Shown one piece after another: positions 50,819 through 61,973 of a stretch of 64,000 nucleotides of DNA. The DNA is from Petaurus breviceps papuanus (taxonomy: Eukaryota > Chordata > Mammalia > Diprotodontia > Petauridae). The notes beneath the pieces were generated by a model that was not told the DNA's origin, made no database searches, and saw nothing but the letters and a program-made list of their open reading frames with translations. The position numbers and the translations under genes were made by a program. The stretch is taken from NCBI GenBank assembly GCA_028583685.1, contig JAMXIF010000065.1, positions 38,207,504 to 38,271,503 of the forward strand, given 5' to 3'. Within the stretch, counting starts at the first letter, position 1. Each line of letters opens with the position of its first letter.

Positions 50819-50908
50819 TGTCTGTGTGTGAGTGTGTGTGTGTGTTTGTGTGTGTGTGAGTGTGTGTGGTGTGTGTGTATGTATACGTGTGGTGTGTGTG
50901 TGTGTGTA
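50819..50908. repeat. (TG)n microsatellite
   Basis: TG units with GAG and ATAC interruptions, directly visible. Confidence 0.95.
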
Positions 50909-51138
50909 CGCCTCTAAAGGATGGACTTAAATCCAGCAGAAAGGAGGGACAGGCCCTCTGTGGGCAGGGCCAATGAAACTCATTGTGCATCTCAGGAAGA
51001 GACAATGGGTTTGAGGGCTGAAAAAGAGAAACTGGGACCCCTCTTTTCCTCTAATCTGGGGCCTTGTTGCTCAGGCTTTTGAACTGTTTTAAAAAGGCTG
51101 GGTTACTGTTCGGGCAGCTGGAGCTATTTTACAAGCGG

Positions 51139-51150
51139 CCACTAGATGGC
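51139..51150 (+). promoter_or_regulatory. Candidate CTCF site
   Basis: CCACTAGATGGC matches the core CCASYAGRKGGC at all 12 positions and is followed by GAGAG. It lies in non-repeat, CpG-enriched sequence (about 51060-51330) and has the same orientation as the candidate 4.2 kb upstream. Binding is inferred. Confidence 0.6.
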
Positions 51151-51504
51151 GAGAGAGGACCGGCATTAGGCAGCGCTTACTCACTCTTCAGGGAGGCAGG
51201 GGATTGTCTGGTGCTTCCCAGCCCTCACCTGGGACCTCAGCCTGAGCATCTCGTTCAGAGCTGGGAGCGACACCAGCGAGTCCAGGCTTCCTCCTCTCAC
51301 AGATCAGGAAAAGTGCAAGCTGTCAGAGCTGAAGGGCAGTAAAATAGGTGGAGGAGGGAGCGTTGCACAGCCCAGCTTAAAGCCAGGAGGACCCGGCTTC
51401 CTACTTTTGACTCTGGCACTCAGGGGAATCACTGAAAACCATTAAGCTCCTTGGGGTGTAGATCTAGACCCGGGAGGGACCATAGTACGACCCTCTCACC
51501 TTAC

Positions 51505-51835
51505 AGAGGAGGAAACCGAGGCCCAGAGCGGGGAGGGAGTGTATATAGATCAGATGTTTAATCCAACTCCAACATGACCCAGAGAGAGGATGGGACTATA
51601 ATGGGGCAGATGCCTAACCTGCCTAATCCATCCCTTTCATCTTCCCAATGAGGAAACTGAGGCCCCGGGAGGGGGGGGGCAGTGGAGTGTATAGTATAGA
51701 TCAGATTTTTAGTCTGTCCCCAACACAGCCCAGAGAAAGGATGGGACTGTATGGGTCAGATGCTTAATCCAACCCCCCATCTTCCTATGAAAACCGAGGC
51801 CCAGAGAGTGGACATGATGTGTTAGGATTGTGTAA
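51505..51835 (+). repeat. Short tandem array, period about 145 bp, ~2.5 units
   Basis: GAGGAAACCGAGGCCCAGAG near 51508, 51651 (variant) and 51788. TATAGATCAGAT near 51545 and 51695. CCAGAGAGAGGATGGGACT near 51577 and 51730 (variant). Unit edges resemble MIR core sequence (GAGGAAACTGAGGC). Confidence 0.75.
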
Positions 51836-53190
51836 ATTGTCAGTTATAGGATCACAGACTCATACCTGAAAGGACCTCAGTCACTATTTAGTCTGATCTC
51901 ATTTTGCAGAGGAGGAATCTGAGGCCTACAGAAATTCAATGACTTTTCTAAGGGAACACATGTAGTTAGCTGAGGAGAATTTGAGTATGGAGCCTCTGCC
52001 TCCCAATCCTGTGCTTTTTTTCAGCTGGTACCACGCTAATTTAAATGTCAAGACACCGAATTAGGATCCGAACCCAGATCCTGTGACTCTGAATTCATCT
52101 GATATTTTTTCTGGGGGTGGGAGGCTAACACCATGTAAACTGAAGGCTAGAAGTAATTGTAGCCTGCGGGTCCCAACCCTTCATTCTATAGCTGAGAAAA
52201 GAGTGAGGCAGGGGCAGGTCACAGAGCTGGGACTTTAATCCAAGTCTTTGAATTATAAATCAGATGTTTGTTTTGCTTTTCAGTCTGGCAGGGTTGTGGG
52301 GGGGAGAGGGGAGGAATCAGGATGGGAGATGGCTGGATAGAGGCAGGGAGAATCGAGTGAGTCCCTGAGAGAAGGGCAGAAGCTGGAGGCAGGAGTGGGC
52401 TGTGGACAGATTGCCTGCCTGACAGTTTTGCTGAGGGTGGGAGGTAAGCCCTGCTGTAGGGTCAGGTTTGGGACCAGGGGAGGTGAGAGGCGTGAGGAAT
52501 GATTTGATTTGCCGTGTAAGGAATTGTAAAGCTTGACAATTCAAAAGGAAGAGTGGGCTGTGGAAAAAGTTCTGGATTTGGAGTTGGGAGACCCAGGTTT
52601 TCATCCTGCCTTTTGCATTTATAGGAAACTGGGAAAATTACCTCACTTCTCTGAATTTCCCCATCTATAAAATGGATCTGTTTAACTTGCCCAATGGGGC
52701 TGTTGCAAAGAAAGGGGGAAGCTATGTTCTTTGGTGGATAGAACTTAGAGTTAGGAAGACCCAAGGTCAATTCTAGCCTCAGATGATTTACCAGCTGTGT
52801 GACCTTTGGCTAGTCACTTAACCTCTGTTAGCTCAGCTTTTTTTCGTTTGGAAAATGGGGATAATAATGACAGCGCTTACAGAATTGTGACAGTAAAATG
52901 GGAAATATATGTATGCATAACTTAAAGTGCTTTATACATTTACAAAGGGCAAATATTAAGGTGTCTTATAAATGCTAGCCATTGTTGTTGTCAGTAATGC
53001 TTTGTGATATGGCAGATGGCAAGATTTGCAGTCAAATGACCTGCATTTGAAATGCACCTTGGACAAACTCTGTGACTCTGGGTAAAATCACTTAATCTCG
53101 ATTGGCCTCAATTCTCTAACTATAAAATGGACACTGCAGTATTTCTAGCTCAAACAAGAGAATGTGCAAAGTACATTGCACGAATTAAGT
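51836..53190. other. Intergenic sequence with MIR-like copies
   Basis: MIR-like copies at about 51850-52000 (-), 52535-52700 (+), 52725-52985 (+) and 53010-53190 (+), and an L2-like end near 52930-52985. 52100-52530 shows nothing definite. Confidence 0.55.
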
Positions 53191-53690
53191 TGTCCCAACA
53201 GCCCAAGAGGCTGTTGTTGTTCTAAGCTCTGATGAGTCCCTGGCCTGCCATTACCAGGGAACATAACTGCGAAAGTTTGGGGAATGGGAAGTTGGCAGGT
53301 TATTCTTTCTCCCCATCTTAAAACAGACTCTTAATGATTCCCAGCAGCTCCTGAGACTCCCAAGGAAGTGGTAGAAGTTTTCAGTGGCTTGGGAAGAATT
53401 CTCAGGGGCTTGTTGCCAATTTGTTGCTTTGCAAACTTTCTTTACTCTCTGCCTTGGTTCCTTGGGGGCCAATTAAGTTACCAAACCTCAGCTTGGTGTC
53501 TCGGCCCACATGGGGATTGTCCTGGCATACCGTAGCCTGACTCATTAACAAACTTTCAGCTCACAGGGGCAATCAGCCAAGGTTTCTTGGTGATTGCTCT
53601 GGGAACACTTTCTAATAAATTCGAAGAGGCTAACATCTGGCTGGTGGAATGTTGAAAGGGACAGATGGAAATGTCTCACTATTTACTTTC
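53191..53690. other. Repeat-free intergenic stretch
   Basis: About 500 bp in which I see no repeat family or coding potential. A TGACTCA (AP-1-type) heptamer lies at 53538-53544. It could be a conserved noncoding element, but nothing here proves that. Confidence 0.35.
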
Positions 53691-54064
53691 TTTCTTTTTT
53701 TTTTGGTATAACATTGAAAATCACATTTCTTGCTCATTCTTATTCAGAAATAAATTTGTATTGACATATTTTGTTTTTGTGTCACCTACATTTCCTAATG
53801 TCTCCCTTTCACAGCTTCCCAGAGGATGATCTTGTATTACAAGAGGAGAAAAAAAAGTTTAACAAAACTAGCCAAGATATCGATAAAGTATAACATCATG
53901 GGTGATTTTCCCTGAGCCACGGTCCTCACCTCTGTGAAGAAATTAGTTGAGGTGCCTTCTCGTGCTTCTTTTTGGAACTAAGCTTGGTCCTTATAACTTC
54001 ACAGCATTAGGTTTTGATTGTTTTGTTTTTATTCTTTCTAGTTACAATGTTATTGTCACTGGGT

Positions 54065-54313
54065 ATGATTCATTTGTTCAGTTCTTTCAGCGTGTCTGAC
54101 TCTTTGTTACCCCATTAAGGAGAGACACAAGAATGGTTTGCCATTTCCTTTTCCTCCTCATTTTATAGATGAGGAAACTGATGCAAACAGGGTTAAGAGA
54201 CTTGCCCAGGGTCACAAAACTAGCAAGTTTCTGCAACTAGATTTGAACTTAGGAAGATGAGTCTTCTCAACTTCAGGCCCAGAACTTTATCTGTTGTACC
54301 ACCTAGCTGCCCC
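54065..54313 (-). repeat. Marsupial CORE-SINE inserted beside L1, antisense
   Basis: TTTCAGCGTGTCTGACTCTT, GATGAGGAAACTGATGCAAA, CCCAGGGTCACAAAAC and ACCTAGCTGCCCC. It is followed directly by antisense L1 3' sequence to about 54600. Confidence 0.88.
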
Positions 54314-54600
54314 ATGGTTCTGCTTACTTTCCTTTGAATCAGTTCATAAGAGTCTTCTCATGCTTCTCCATGTTCCTCATATTCATTACTGCTTACAGTA
54401 TAGTAACATTCCATTCCATTCACATACTCCAACTTATTTAGCTATTTCTCCAGTCATTGGGTCTTTCTAGTTCTTTGATACTTCAAAAAATACTGGTATA
54501 AATATTTTGATGTATCTGGGACCATTAAGAATCATTAAGCTCTTGAATTATCCATCTGATGGTGGAATCTCTGGGTCAAAGGGTACTCATGATGCCATTT
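54314..54600 (-). repeat. L1 LINE 3' end, antisense
   Basis: TTCTGCTTACTTTCCTTTGA, AGTATAGTAACATTCCATTC, GTATAAATATTTTGATGT and CTCTGGGTCAAAGGGTA, the antisense marsupial L1 3' region. Confidence 0.75.
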
Positions 54601-54709
54601 CACCTTGGAAAGGAAGGGCTTCAGAAGTTACCCAGTCTAACCCCTAACTGTATGACCATGAGGGATCATTTGGAAAATGAAGGGGGGGGGAGTCATGGTG
54701 ACTAATTTT

Positions 54710-55760
54710 TTTTAATAGCTAGCATTCATACAATGATTTAAGGTTTAGAAAGCACTTTATACGTTCACATGTTTGATCCTTACAACACACTTGGGAGGGA
54801 GGTGCCATTCACATTCCCATTTTACAGCTGAGGAAACTGAGACTGAAAGGAGTGAAAGGTTTTGTCCAAGTCTGCACAGATAGCAAATGTTTGAGGTAGA
54901 ATTGGAAGTTAGGTGTCCCAGACTTCCACTTGGATGCTCTGTCCGCTGGGCTACCCAGATCCATCAGCTGTTTTTGTACCGGACCTATGACTTCATCACT
55001 TTAGGGAACACCCAGTGAGGAAATTCTGTTTACTAATATGGCTCAGCACTTACTCCACAATTTACAGTCTTAGACCATTGCCTAAGATGCTGTCATGTTG
55101 AGTCACTTGCTCAGAATCACACAGGAAATATGTATCAGAAGCAAGACTCAAATCCAGGTTTTGCTGAGTCCAGATGAGGTCTCCAACCACTGTATCACAA
55201 TGACTCTCAAGTACCTGTATTTCTTATCTCATTTCAATTCAGTTTAACAAGCATTTTTTGGGGCAGGTAGTGTTAGATGCTAGAGATACAAAGATAAAAT
55301 GAAGTTTCTGTCCTCAAAGAGCTTCTATTCAAATGTAAGAGATATAAAATGTACATAGAACACTAAGAACAAAATACATACCAAGGAATTTCTAAGGGGC
55401 ACAGTGGGAGGGTGGGGGCACAGTGAGATAGAGGCATGGGAGGAATGGGGGTGCCATGGATAAGTATGAGAGAGTAGGGAGTGTTGACCCAACAAGGGAA
55501 CTTCTACCTAGAGCCTAGGTTCCTACATTGCCTAAATTCTAGGCAATCTATTCTTCAGAATTTTTGGAGTCACGGCACATTAATCTGTCATACTCTTCGC
55601 CACTGGATGGCCATTGGATGAAGTGCCTCCAATTCTTGAGGTCCTCAACTACTTGACATCTTGCCTTTTTTATTGCTAAGTCCAAGAGGGATGACTGATT
55701 TTTCCAGCCAATCACTCGATATTTCTTATGTGGTATCATTTGCCTTCATCTCATGGCCAA
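54710..55760. other. Intergenic sequence
   Basis: A MIR-like antisense copy (54710-54955), a weaker one (about 55060-55180), and an antisense L2 3' end (55235-55480, CAAAGATAAAATGAAGTTTC). Nothing else recognised to 55760. Confidence 0.55.
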
Positions 55761-56031
55761 AGAAGGGCAGCTAGGTGGCTCAATGGATAGAGCTGGGCCT
55801 GGACTTAGGAAGACTCATCTGCCCTGACATATTTGACCCTTACTAGTCACTTACTAGACCTTTACTAGCTGTGTGTCCCTGGGCAACCCTCAGTTTGCCT
55901 CAGTTTCTTCATTTGTAAAATGAGTGGGAGAAGGAGATGGCAAATCTCTATAGCATCTTTGCCAAGAACACCCCAAATGGGGTCGTGAAGTTGGGCATGA
56001 TTGAATAACAACAAAAACAACAATGACCAAA
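55753..56031 (+). repeat. Full-length marsupial CORE-SINE with target-site duplication
   Basis: ATGGCCAAA (55753-55761) and ATGACCAAA (56023-56031) bracket a + strand element running from GGGCAGCTAGGTGGCTCAAT through TTTGCCTCAGTTTCTTCATT to GGGCATGATTGAATAACAAC and an A-rich end. Confidence 0.9.
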
Positions 56032-57485
56032 ACCCTGCAGTCCTTTCAGATCCATTAAGGAACTTATTCACACATTACTGTAGGACGTAGGAAAACTTCA
56101 TAATGATAAGAAATTACCTTTTGAGCCTCTTGTGATTAATTGATTAACTGATGTGAGGAGAGCTTCCTTCCTTACACTGAGAAGGTTTAATGAGTGGAGG
56201 TTATTGTAATCTACAGAAATGATAGTGATTTAAAAAAAGCATCAATGAAACTTTAAAAAGACAGTTATAATTATCTTAAAATGTGGTGACTGAGGCCCAC
56301 AGGAGCAAAATGATTTCAATTCAATGGGCATTTAAGCATTTACTATGTACAAGTCACCATGCTACTTGATGGTGATACAAAAGCCAAGGCTAAGATCTCT
56401 GCCCTTCAGTATCTTATATTTTATTGTGGTTTGTGGAAACCTTGAGGATCCTTAACCCAAATCCCACTTCCATTGGTGAGTTGGATCCCTGGAGTTTGAC
56501 TACATCTCCCTCTTAGGAGTCTATGGCTGTCCCCAAAGGGTTAGGGGTGGTTCACTAATGCAAGTGGCTAGAGCCCCCACTATGCTTCCCACCAAGATTA
56601 TTAGTTGAGAATCATTTAGTCAGAAAACTTGAAATAGGCTTCAGAATGGGACATTTCCTAAGGTGGGATAGTAAGGCTAGGTGGTACAAAACAGCTTTAC
56701 AAATGCTTCTGATAGATTCTTCCTCAAGCACATGTAAAATCTAACAGAAAGTGGACTCCAGTTTAGAGAGCATATGTGGTAAAAGGGTAATTCACTCCCC
56801 TGGTTGCTACCAGCCCTTTTTTCCCATTCCTGAGGAGTTAAGGAGGGTCCCTTATACATCTGGTGAATCTGAGTCCATCTGTCCTTGATTCTCAATGCAG
56901 ATGCTGCTGCCAGCTGGTACGGGGCACTTTAAGAACACTCATGAAAGATCGGGAGCCACTGCCATCCTGGTCACATGATATGGTACAGTCTCTTTGCTGG
57001 GCTTGGCTTCCAAAGATGCTTACCCTGCTGCTAGCTGATCTTGGAATACCATTTAGGAACCTGATAGGAACTCTAACATCCTCTTCTGCTCAGAAAAGGG
57101 GAGGGAAGGAGGCTTGGCTGTTCAAGCCTCTCCTTCCTACCCAGGTAATTCCTTCTTAGTGATAGATTAGAAAGCAAATGATCCAGTTTATGGCTTTTCC
57201 CTTCTCAACTCACTTGATAATTGAATCCCTGAACATCACATTTTCTAGCCCATTGGAATAGACTTCCTGTCTGGAACAGTTTTACATCCTCTGATGGCTC
57301 TCAAAGACTTTTCACACTTTGATGTCTTTTGATTGATTGAGACTTTTTCTCAATTAGTTAAGGTATCAGAGCTAAAACGAGGTAGTTTGGTTTCAGTTTC
57401 ATCCTTGCACTCTGCTCATAAATAGCAGAATTTGCATTTGAAGCCAGGTTTTATGTCTCCAAATCCAGGGTTATTTCCACTATAC
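56032..57485. other. Intergenic sequence, little recognised
   Basis: A short L2-like end (about 56320-56420). A 98-codon open stretch at 56863-57159 has no recognisable family, no splice or promoter support and atypical composition. No gene called. Confidence 0.5.
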
Positions 57486-57489
57486 AACA

Positions 57490-57955
57490 CTCATTCTTGT
57501 CATTGTGAAGTAGAAGAAATGCTAGATTTGAAGTCAGAAGACCTGAGGTCAAACCCTGACTGGTATAGTGGATAAAGAACTGGGCATGGAATCAGGAAAA
57601 TCTGAGTTCAGATTTGGGCTCAGACACTTGCTAGCTGTGAGACCCCAGCCAAGTCACTTAACCCTTGACTCAGTTTCCTCAACTGTAAAATGGGAATAAT
57701 AATAGCACTTCCTCTTACAATTGTTTTGAGGCCCAAATTATATAATAACATGAAGGATTTAGCACAGTATTTGGCATATAGTGAGTATTATATAAATGTT
57801 AGATACAATAATAATAATAATTAATATTACTACTTGGGAGGTAATCACTTAGCTTCTCTTTGCCTCAGTTTCCTCATCTGTAAAATGAAGGGGTTGCACT
57901 ACATGATTTCTAAAGTTCATTTCAGTCTATATCTATGATCCTCAAAGTCCATTTC
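57490..57955 (+). repeat. MIR SINE interrupted by a second SINE
   Basis: The MIR head (57490-57556, GAAGTCAGAAGACCTGAGGT) and MIR core/tail (about 57832-57955, GCCTCAGTTTCCTCATCTGT) are separated by another SINE (about 57557-57830) with its own head, CTCAGTTTCCTCAACTGTAA core and AATAATAATAAT end. Confidence 0.7.
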
Positions 57956-58009
57956 CCTGTTGTCTGTTACCTGTGATCTGGGTTTGGCTTATTAAACTTG
58001 TGGGTGAGA

Positions 58010-58490
58010 GGAATAAGGGGGATATAGATTGACTTGACTTAGCAAAACTTTTGATAAAGAATCTCATGCTATCCTTGAAAAAGGAGAATTGGAATCTAGA
58101 ATTGGAAGGGAGTGTCAAAGGCCATCTTTTCCCACCCCTTCACTTTACAGATAAAGTAAATGAAGTTCCATACAGGTTGAATGAGTGACCCAAGGTTGCA
58201 TAGTTATTGGTCCTCTGGTAGGATTTGAATCCAGGTCTCCAGAGGCAACATACCATCCTCTGTACCATGATGTGGACTAGACATCACTTCAGTTAGATAG
58301 ATTCTGAACTGGCTGAATGACCAGATTCAAAGGGTGCTGGGTAATGTGCCAATGTCCACATGGCAGGAGGCTGCCAGGAATTGGTATCTGACCCTATGCT
58401 GCTTCTCATTTTTGTCAGGGACTTGGATCAAAAGAGCATCATTGGCATGCTCCTCAAATTTGCAGATGACATAACTAGGAAGGATAGCTA
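58010..58490 (+). repeat. L3/CR1 LINE fragment with reverse-transcriptase remnant
   Basis: 58447-58476 encodes MLLKFADDIT, the FADD active-site motif as found in CR1-like LINEs. The preceding frame reads LIFVRDLDQK. An MIR-like antisense copy (about 58090-58260) interrupts it. Confidence 0.75.
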
Positions 58491-59320
58491 ACACATATTC
58501 AGTTGCTAAATCTTGTAATTTCTCCCCCTAAAACATCTCACACCTGTTCAGGATACAAAAAAAAAATGTCTTGAAAGACTAGAGTGGCCGTCTCCAAACC
58601 TTTTTGATCATGCATTACTACCAGTAAAACAATTATTGACAAATGAACCCAACATGTGTATATTTATTTAGATATTGTACACATATATGAATAATTATGC
58701 ATGTTACAGAACATAAAAATGGACATATTGAAAGAGTGAGATTACGATGAAATCATGTCTAATCCTAGAATTGATGGGGAGTCACTAGAGTTTATTAAGT
58801 AGGTCATGCTACGGTCAGATCTTTGCCTTTGGAGATTTGCTTTGGCAGCTGTTGGAGAATGGATTGGAGAGAGGAGGGACCTATGGCAGGGAGACTATGG
58901 GGGAGTCTATTGCAGTATTTCAGGATGGGGTGATGAAGTTCTGGGTTAGAGAGGTTCCTGTGGAAGTAGAAGAAAGGGGACACATACAGGAGAAATTGTG
59001 GGGGAGGAAATCACATGCTTAGGGAGCAGATTGGATGAGTGGGGTGAGGGAGAGTGAGGAGTTGGAATGGGGGTGGTGGTGTCTTCAGCAGCAACAGGGA
59101 AGTTTGGAAGAGGGGTGGGTTTGAGTGAAAAGAAGCGATAAAGAGGTGCTCATGCATGTCTCCTCATCCTGTGAGCTTTACTTTGTCTCACTCCAAATGG
59201 ATTCTTCCTAGCCAGATCCTGGAGGTGAAAAGTCTGCCCTTCCAAGGGCCTGCTGCAGTTATGATCTGAGCTGGGGGGCAAGGGTGGGTATTCTGGGGTT
59301 CCCAATACCCATAATCAATA
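58491..59320. other. Intergenic, L2 remnants
   Basis: 58490-58570 resembles L2 coding sequence (CTAAATCTTGTAATTTCTCC). 58740-59150 follows antisense L2 text (TTTGGCAGCTGTTGGAGAAT, GGAGTCTATTGCAGTA). No host gene. Confidence 0.55.
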
Positions 59321-59324
59321 ATAA

Positions 59325-59570
59325 GAACAATAACAACTAGTATTTATATAGCACTCTAAGTTTTGCAAACAACTTGGCAAAAATCTCATTTGATCCTCTC
59401 AGCAATCCTGGCACGTAGGTGCAATTATTACCCCTGCTTTACAGATGAGGAAATTGAGGCAAAGAGAAGTTAAGCATTTTCCCCAGGGTCACATATCTAG
59501 GAAGTGTTTGAGGTCAGATTTGAACTTGGAAATTCCTGACTCCAGGTCAAGAGCTCTATCCCCTGTCCTA
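59325..59570 (-). repeat. MIR-like SINE, antisense
   Basis: TATTTATATAGCACTCTAAG, TTTACAGATGAGGAAATTGA, CAGGGTCACATATCTAG and TTCCTGACTCCAGGTC. Confidence 0.8.
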
Positions 59571-60169
59571 GCTACATAGTTGCTGCAATGGGTATGCTAG
59601 AGATGTTAGATGATGACGCTCTTGGTGAGCTGATTGCTGACCTGGTAAGGAAAAAATTGGGCACAGCCATAGCAAAGCGAGGGAGAACATTGGAGAATAG
59701 TGGTAGGTGTGGTTGGGCTGGACAAAAGTCTCATAAGTGGCTATTGTGGGAAGCATGGCATGTAACCCCTTTTCCTACCCTCTCATTGGTTGATTCCATG
59801 CTCTGTTTGGAGCTATTCCATGTCTGTCCAGGTGGCAATGTTCACTTCTTTGGAGACTTTTTTGCTTTAGCCATGGGATGAATCTAAGAAGATGAAATTC
59901 AGTAGGTACCAACGTAAAGTCTTATCCTTGGGTCAAAAAAATCTCTCCACAAATATAACATGAGGCAGTCATGGTTGGACAATTATTTTTTTGTTCTGAA
60001 AAAGATCTGGAAATTACAATGGATTACAAGCACAGTGTGAGAAAGCAATGTGAAAGAACAGTTAAAAACACTTAATGGGGTCCATGAACTAGCAGGAGTA
60101 AGAGGGTGGGAGTCCCCTCTACTCTGTTTTCATTAGCCCACTTCTGGAGCATCTCTTCAGTTCTAAATG

Positions 60170-60620
60170 TTGGCCTGAAGAAGAACATTGAAAAACTGGG
60201 GAAAGTCTATAGAGGGAACCAGGATGGGGAAGGACCTTGAGTCTATGTCACATGAGGGGCAGCATAAAGAACTGGGCTCACTTAGTCTAGAAAAGAGAAG
60301 ACTCAGGGGGAGATGTGATAGCTGTCTTTTAATTATTCGAACTGTCAGGTAGGGGAAAGATGACACTTGTTCTTTTTGGCCTCGGCTGGCAGACTCGGAA
60401 CAATGGGTGGAGAAATGGTGCAAAGATGCAGATTTAGGCTTTATGGCAAGGAAATCTTCCTAATAATGAGAACTCTCCAAAAATGGAACATTGCTTCAAG
60501 AGGTGGTAGCTGTCTCCTCATTGGAGATCTTCAAGCCCAAGTTGGACAGTCCCTTCTCTGGGATTCTTTTCATGTATGGATTGGACTAGATGGCTGCTGA
60601 GGTCTCCTTCTGCCCTCAGA
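60170..60620 (+). repeat. L3/CR1 LINE 3' end
   Basis: AAGTCTATAGAGGGAACCAG, GAAAAGAGAAGACTCAGGGG, GGAGATCTTCAAGCCCAAGT and TTGGACTAGATGGCTGCTGA in the usual order. It is one of the longer copies here. Confidence 0.85.
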
Positions 60621-61806
60621 TTTAGTTATGAACAAACACAGAAACACTCCTCAGGATTTCCTTTCCAGGTCTCACAGTCCTCTTCTGCTTGGTCTCTCTG
60701 TTCTTTTATTTTTTAAATTTCTTTTTTGTCTTTATTAATTTGTTTGTTTACTTTTAGTTTACAAGATTCAGTTCCACAATCCCCTGAGTTTCAAATTTTA
60801 TCCCCCCCCCCACCATGGCAGCATACAATCAAGAATAGGATCTGCAAATACTTTCACATTAGACATTAGTCAGGTTATAAAGAAGGATTGTAATGGATGG
60901 AATGAACAATGGGAAAGAGGAGACAAAAACAAATGGGAAAAAGAAAGAGAGCAGGTAATTTGCTTCAATCTGCATTCAAACTCTGTTCTTTCCAGTTCTT
61001 TCTCTGAATGTAGACATCTCTCTCCATCATGAATCTTTTGGATTTGACTTATAACCTTGCATTGCTGAGAAGAGTCCAGTCTATAAAAGTTGGTCATCAC
61101 ACATACTTTGTGGCTGTAATTGTGCTCTCTAATTCACGTTTGGTCATAAAGCCTTACCCTCTCCATACATCTGACAGGTAAACTATTCCTTGCTTTCCCA
61201 GATTGCTTAGAGTATCAGCCATTATACTTAGATCATGCACCCATTTAGACTTTATTTTGGTATATGGTTTTAGATAATGGTCTATGCCCAGTTTCTGCCA
61301 TACTATATTCCAGTTTTCCCAGTAGTTTTTGTCAAATAGTGAGTTCTTATCCCCAAAACTGGGGTCTTTGGGTTTATCAAACAGTAGATTACTATAGTCA
61401 TTGACTGCTGAGTCTCATGCTTCCAATCTATTCAGTTGATCCATTGCTATATTTCTCAGCCAGTACCAAGTAGTTTTGATGACTGCTGCTTTAGAATACA
61501 GATTAAAATCTGGTATGGCTAGGCTTCCCTAGCATTTCTTTTCACTAATTTCCTTGATATTTTGGACCTTTTGTTCTTCCAAATGAATTTTGTTATTATT
61601 TTTTTCTAGCTCTATGAAGTATTTTTTTTTGCTAAATTGATTGGTATGGCACTAAATATGTAATTTAATTTAGGTAAAATTGTCATTTGTATTATATTAT
61701 ATTAGTTCTACCCAGCCACAAGCAATTGTTGTTTTTCCAATTAGTTAGATCTGACTTTATTTTTGTGAAAAGTGTTTTGTAGTTGTGTTCATACAGGTCC
61801 TGCGTT

Positions 61807-61972
61807 TATTTTTTTTCTTCTTTTTTAAGCAATCAGGGTTAAGTAACTTGCTCAAGGTTACACAGCCAGGTGTTTCTGGGTGGATGCTAAGTGTCTGAGC
61901 CCGGATTCGATCCCCCCAGTCATCCTGACACTGGGGCCAGTGCTCTTACTCACTGTGCTACCTGGCCTTCCC
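61807..61972 (-). repeat. SINE copy A inside the L1
   Basis: Poly-T, CAATCAGGGTTAAGTAACTT, CACAGCCAGGTGTTTCTGGG and CATCCTGACACTGGGGCCAG. The flanks CTGCGTTT (left) and CTGGGTTT (right) look like a target-site duplication. Confidence 0.85.
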
Positions 61973-61973
61973 C

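Larger units (their letters stand above)
47431..51060. other. Intergenic sequence
   Basis: L2-like ends at about 47930-48050 and 48110-48180, a 5'-truncated CORE-SINE (48235-48420, +), a triplet repeat (48925-49003), a MIR-like antisense copy (49005-49180), an L2-like stretch (about 49570-49890), MIR-like copies (50040-50330), a tRNA-derived SINE (50380-50590) and a TG tract (50819-50908). No gene seen. Confidence 0.6.

Noticed and set aside
59588-59881. 97-codon frame beginning MGMLEMLDDDALGELIADLV
   Set aside because: No recognisable family, next to a MIR copy, without promoter or splice support.
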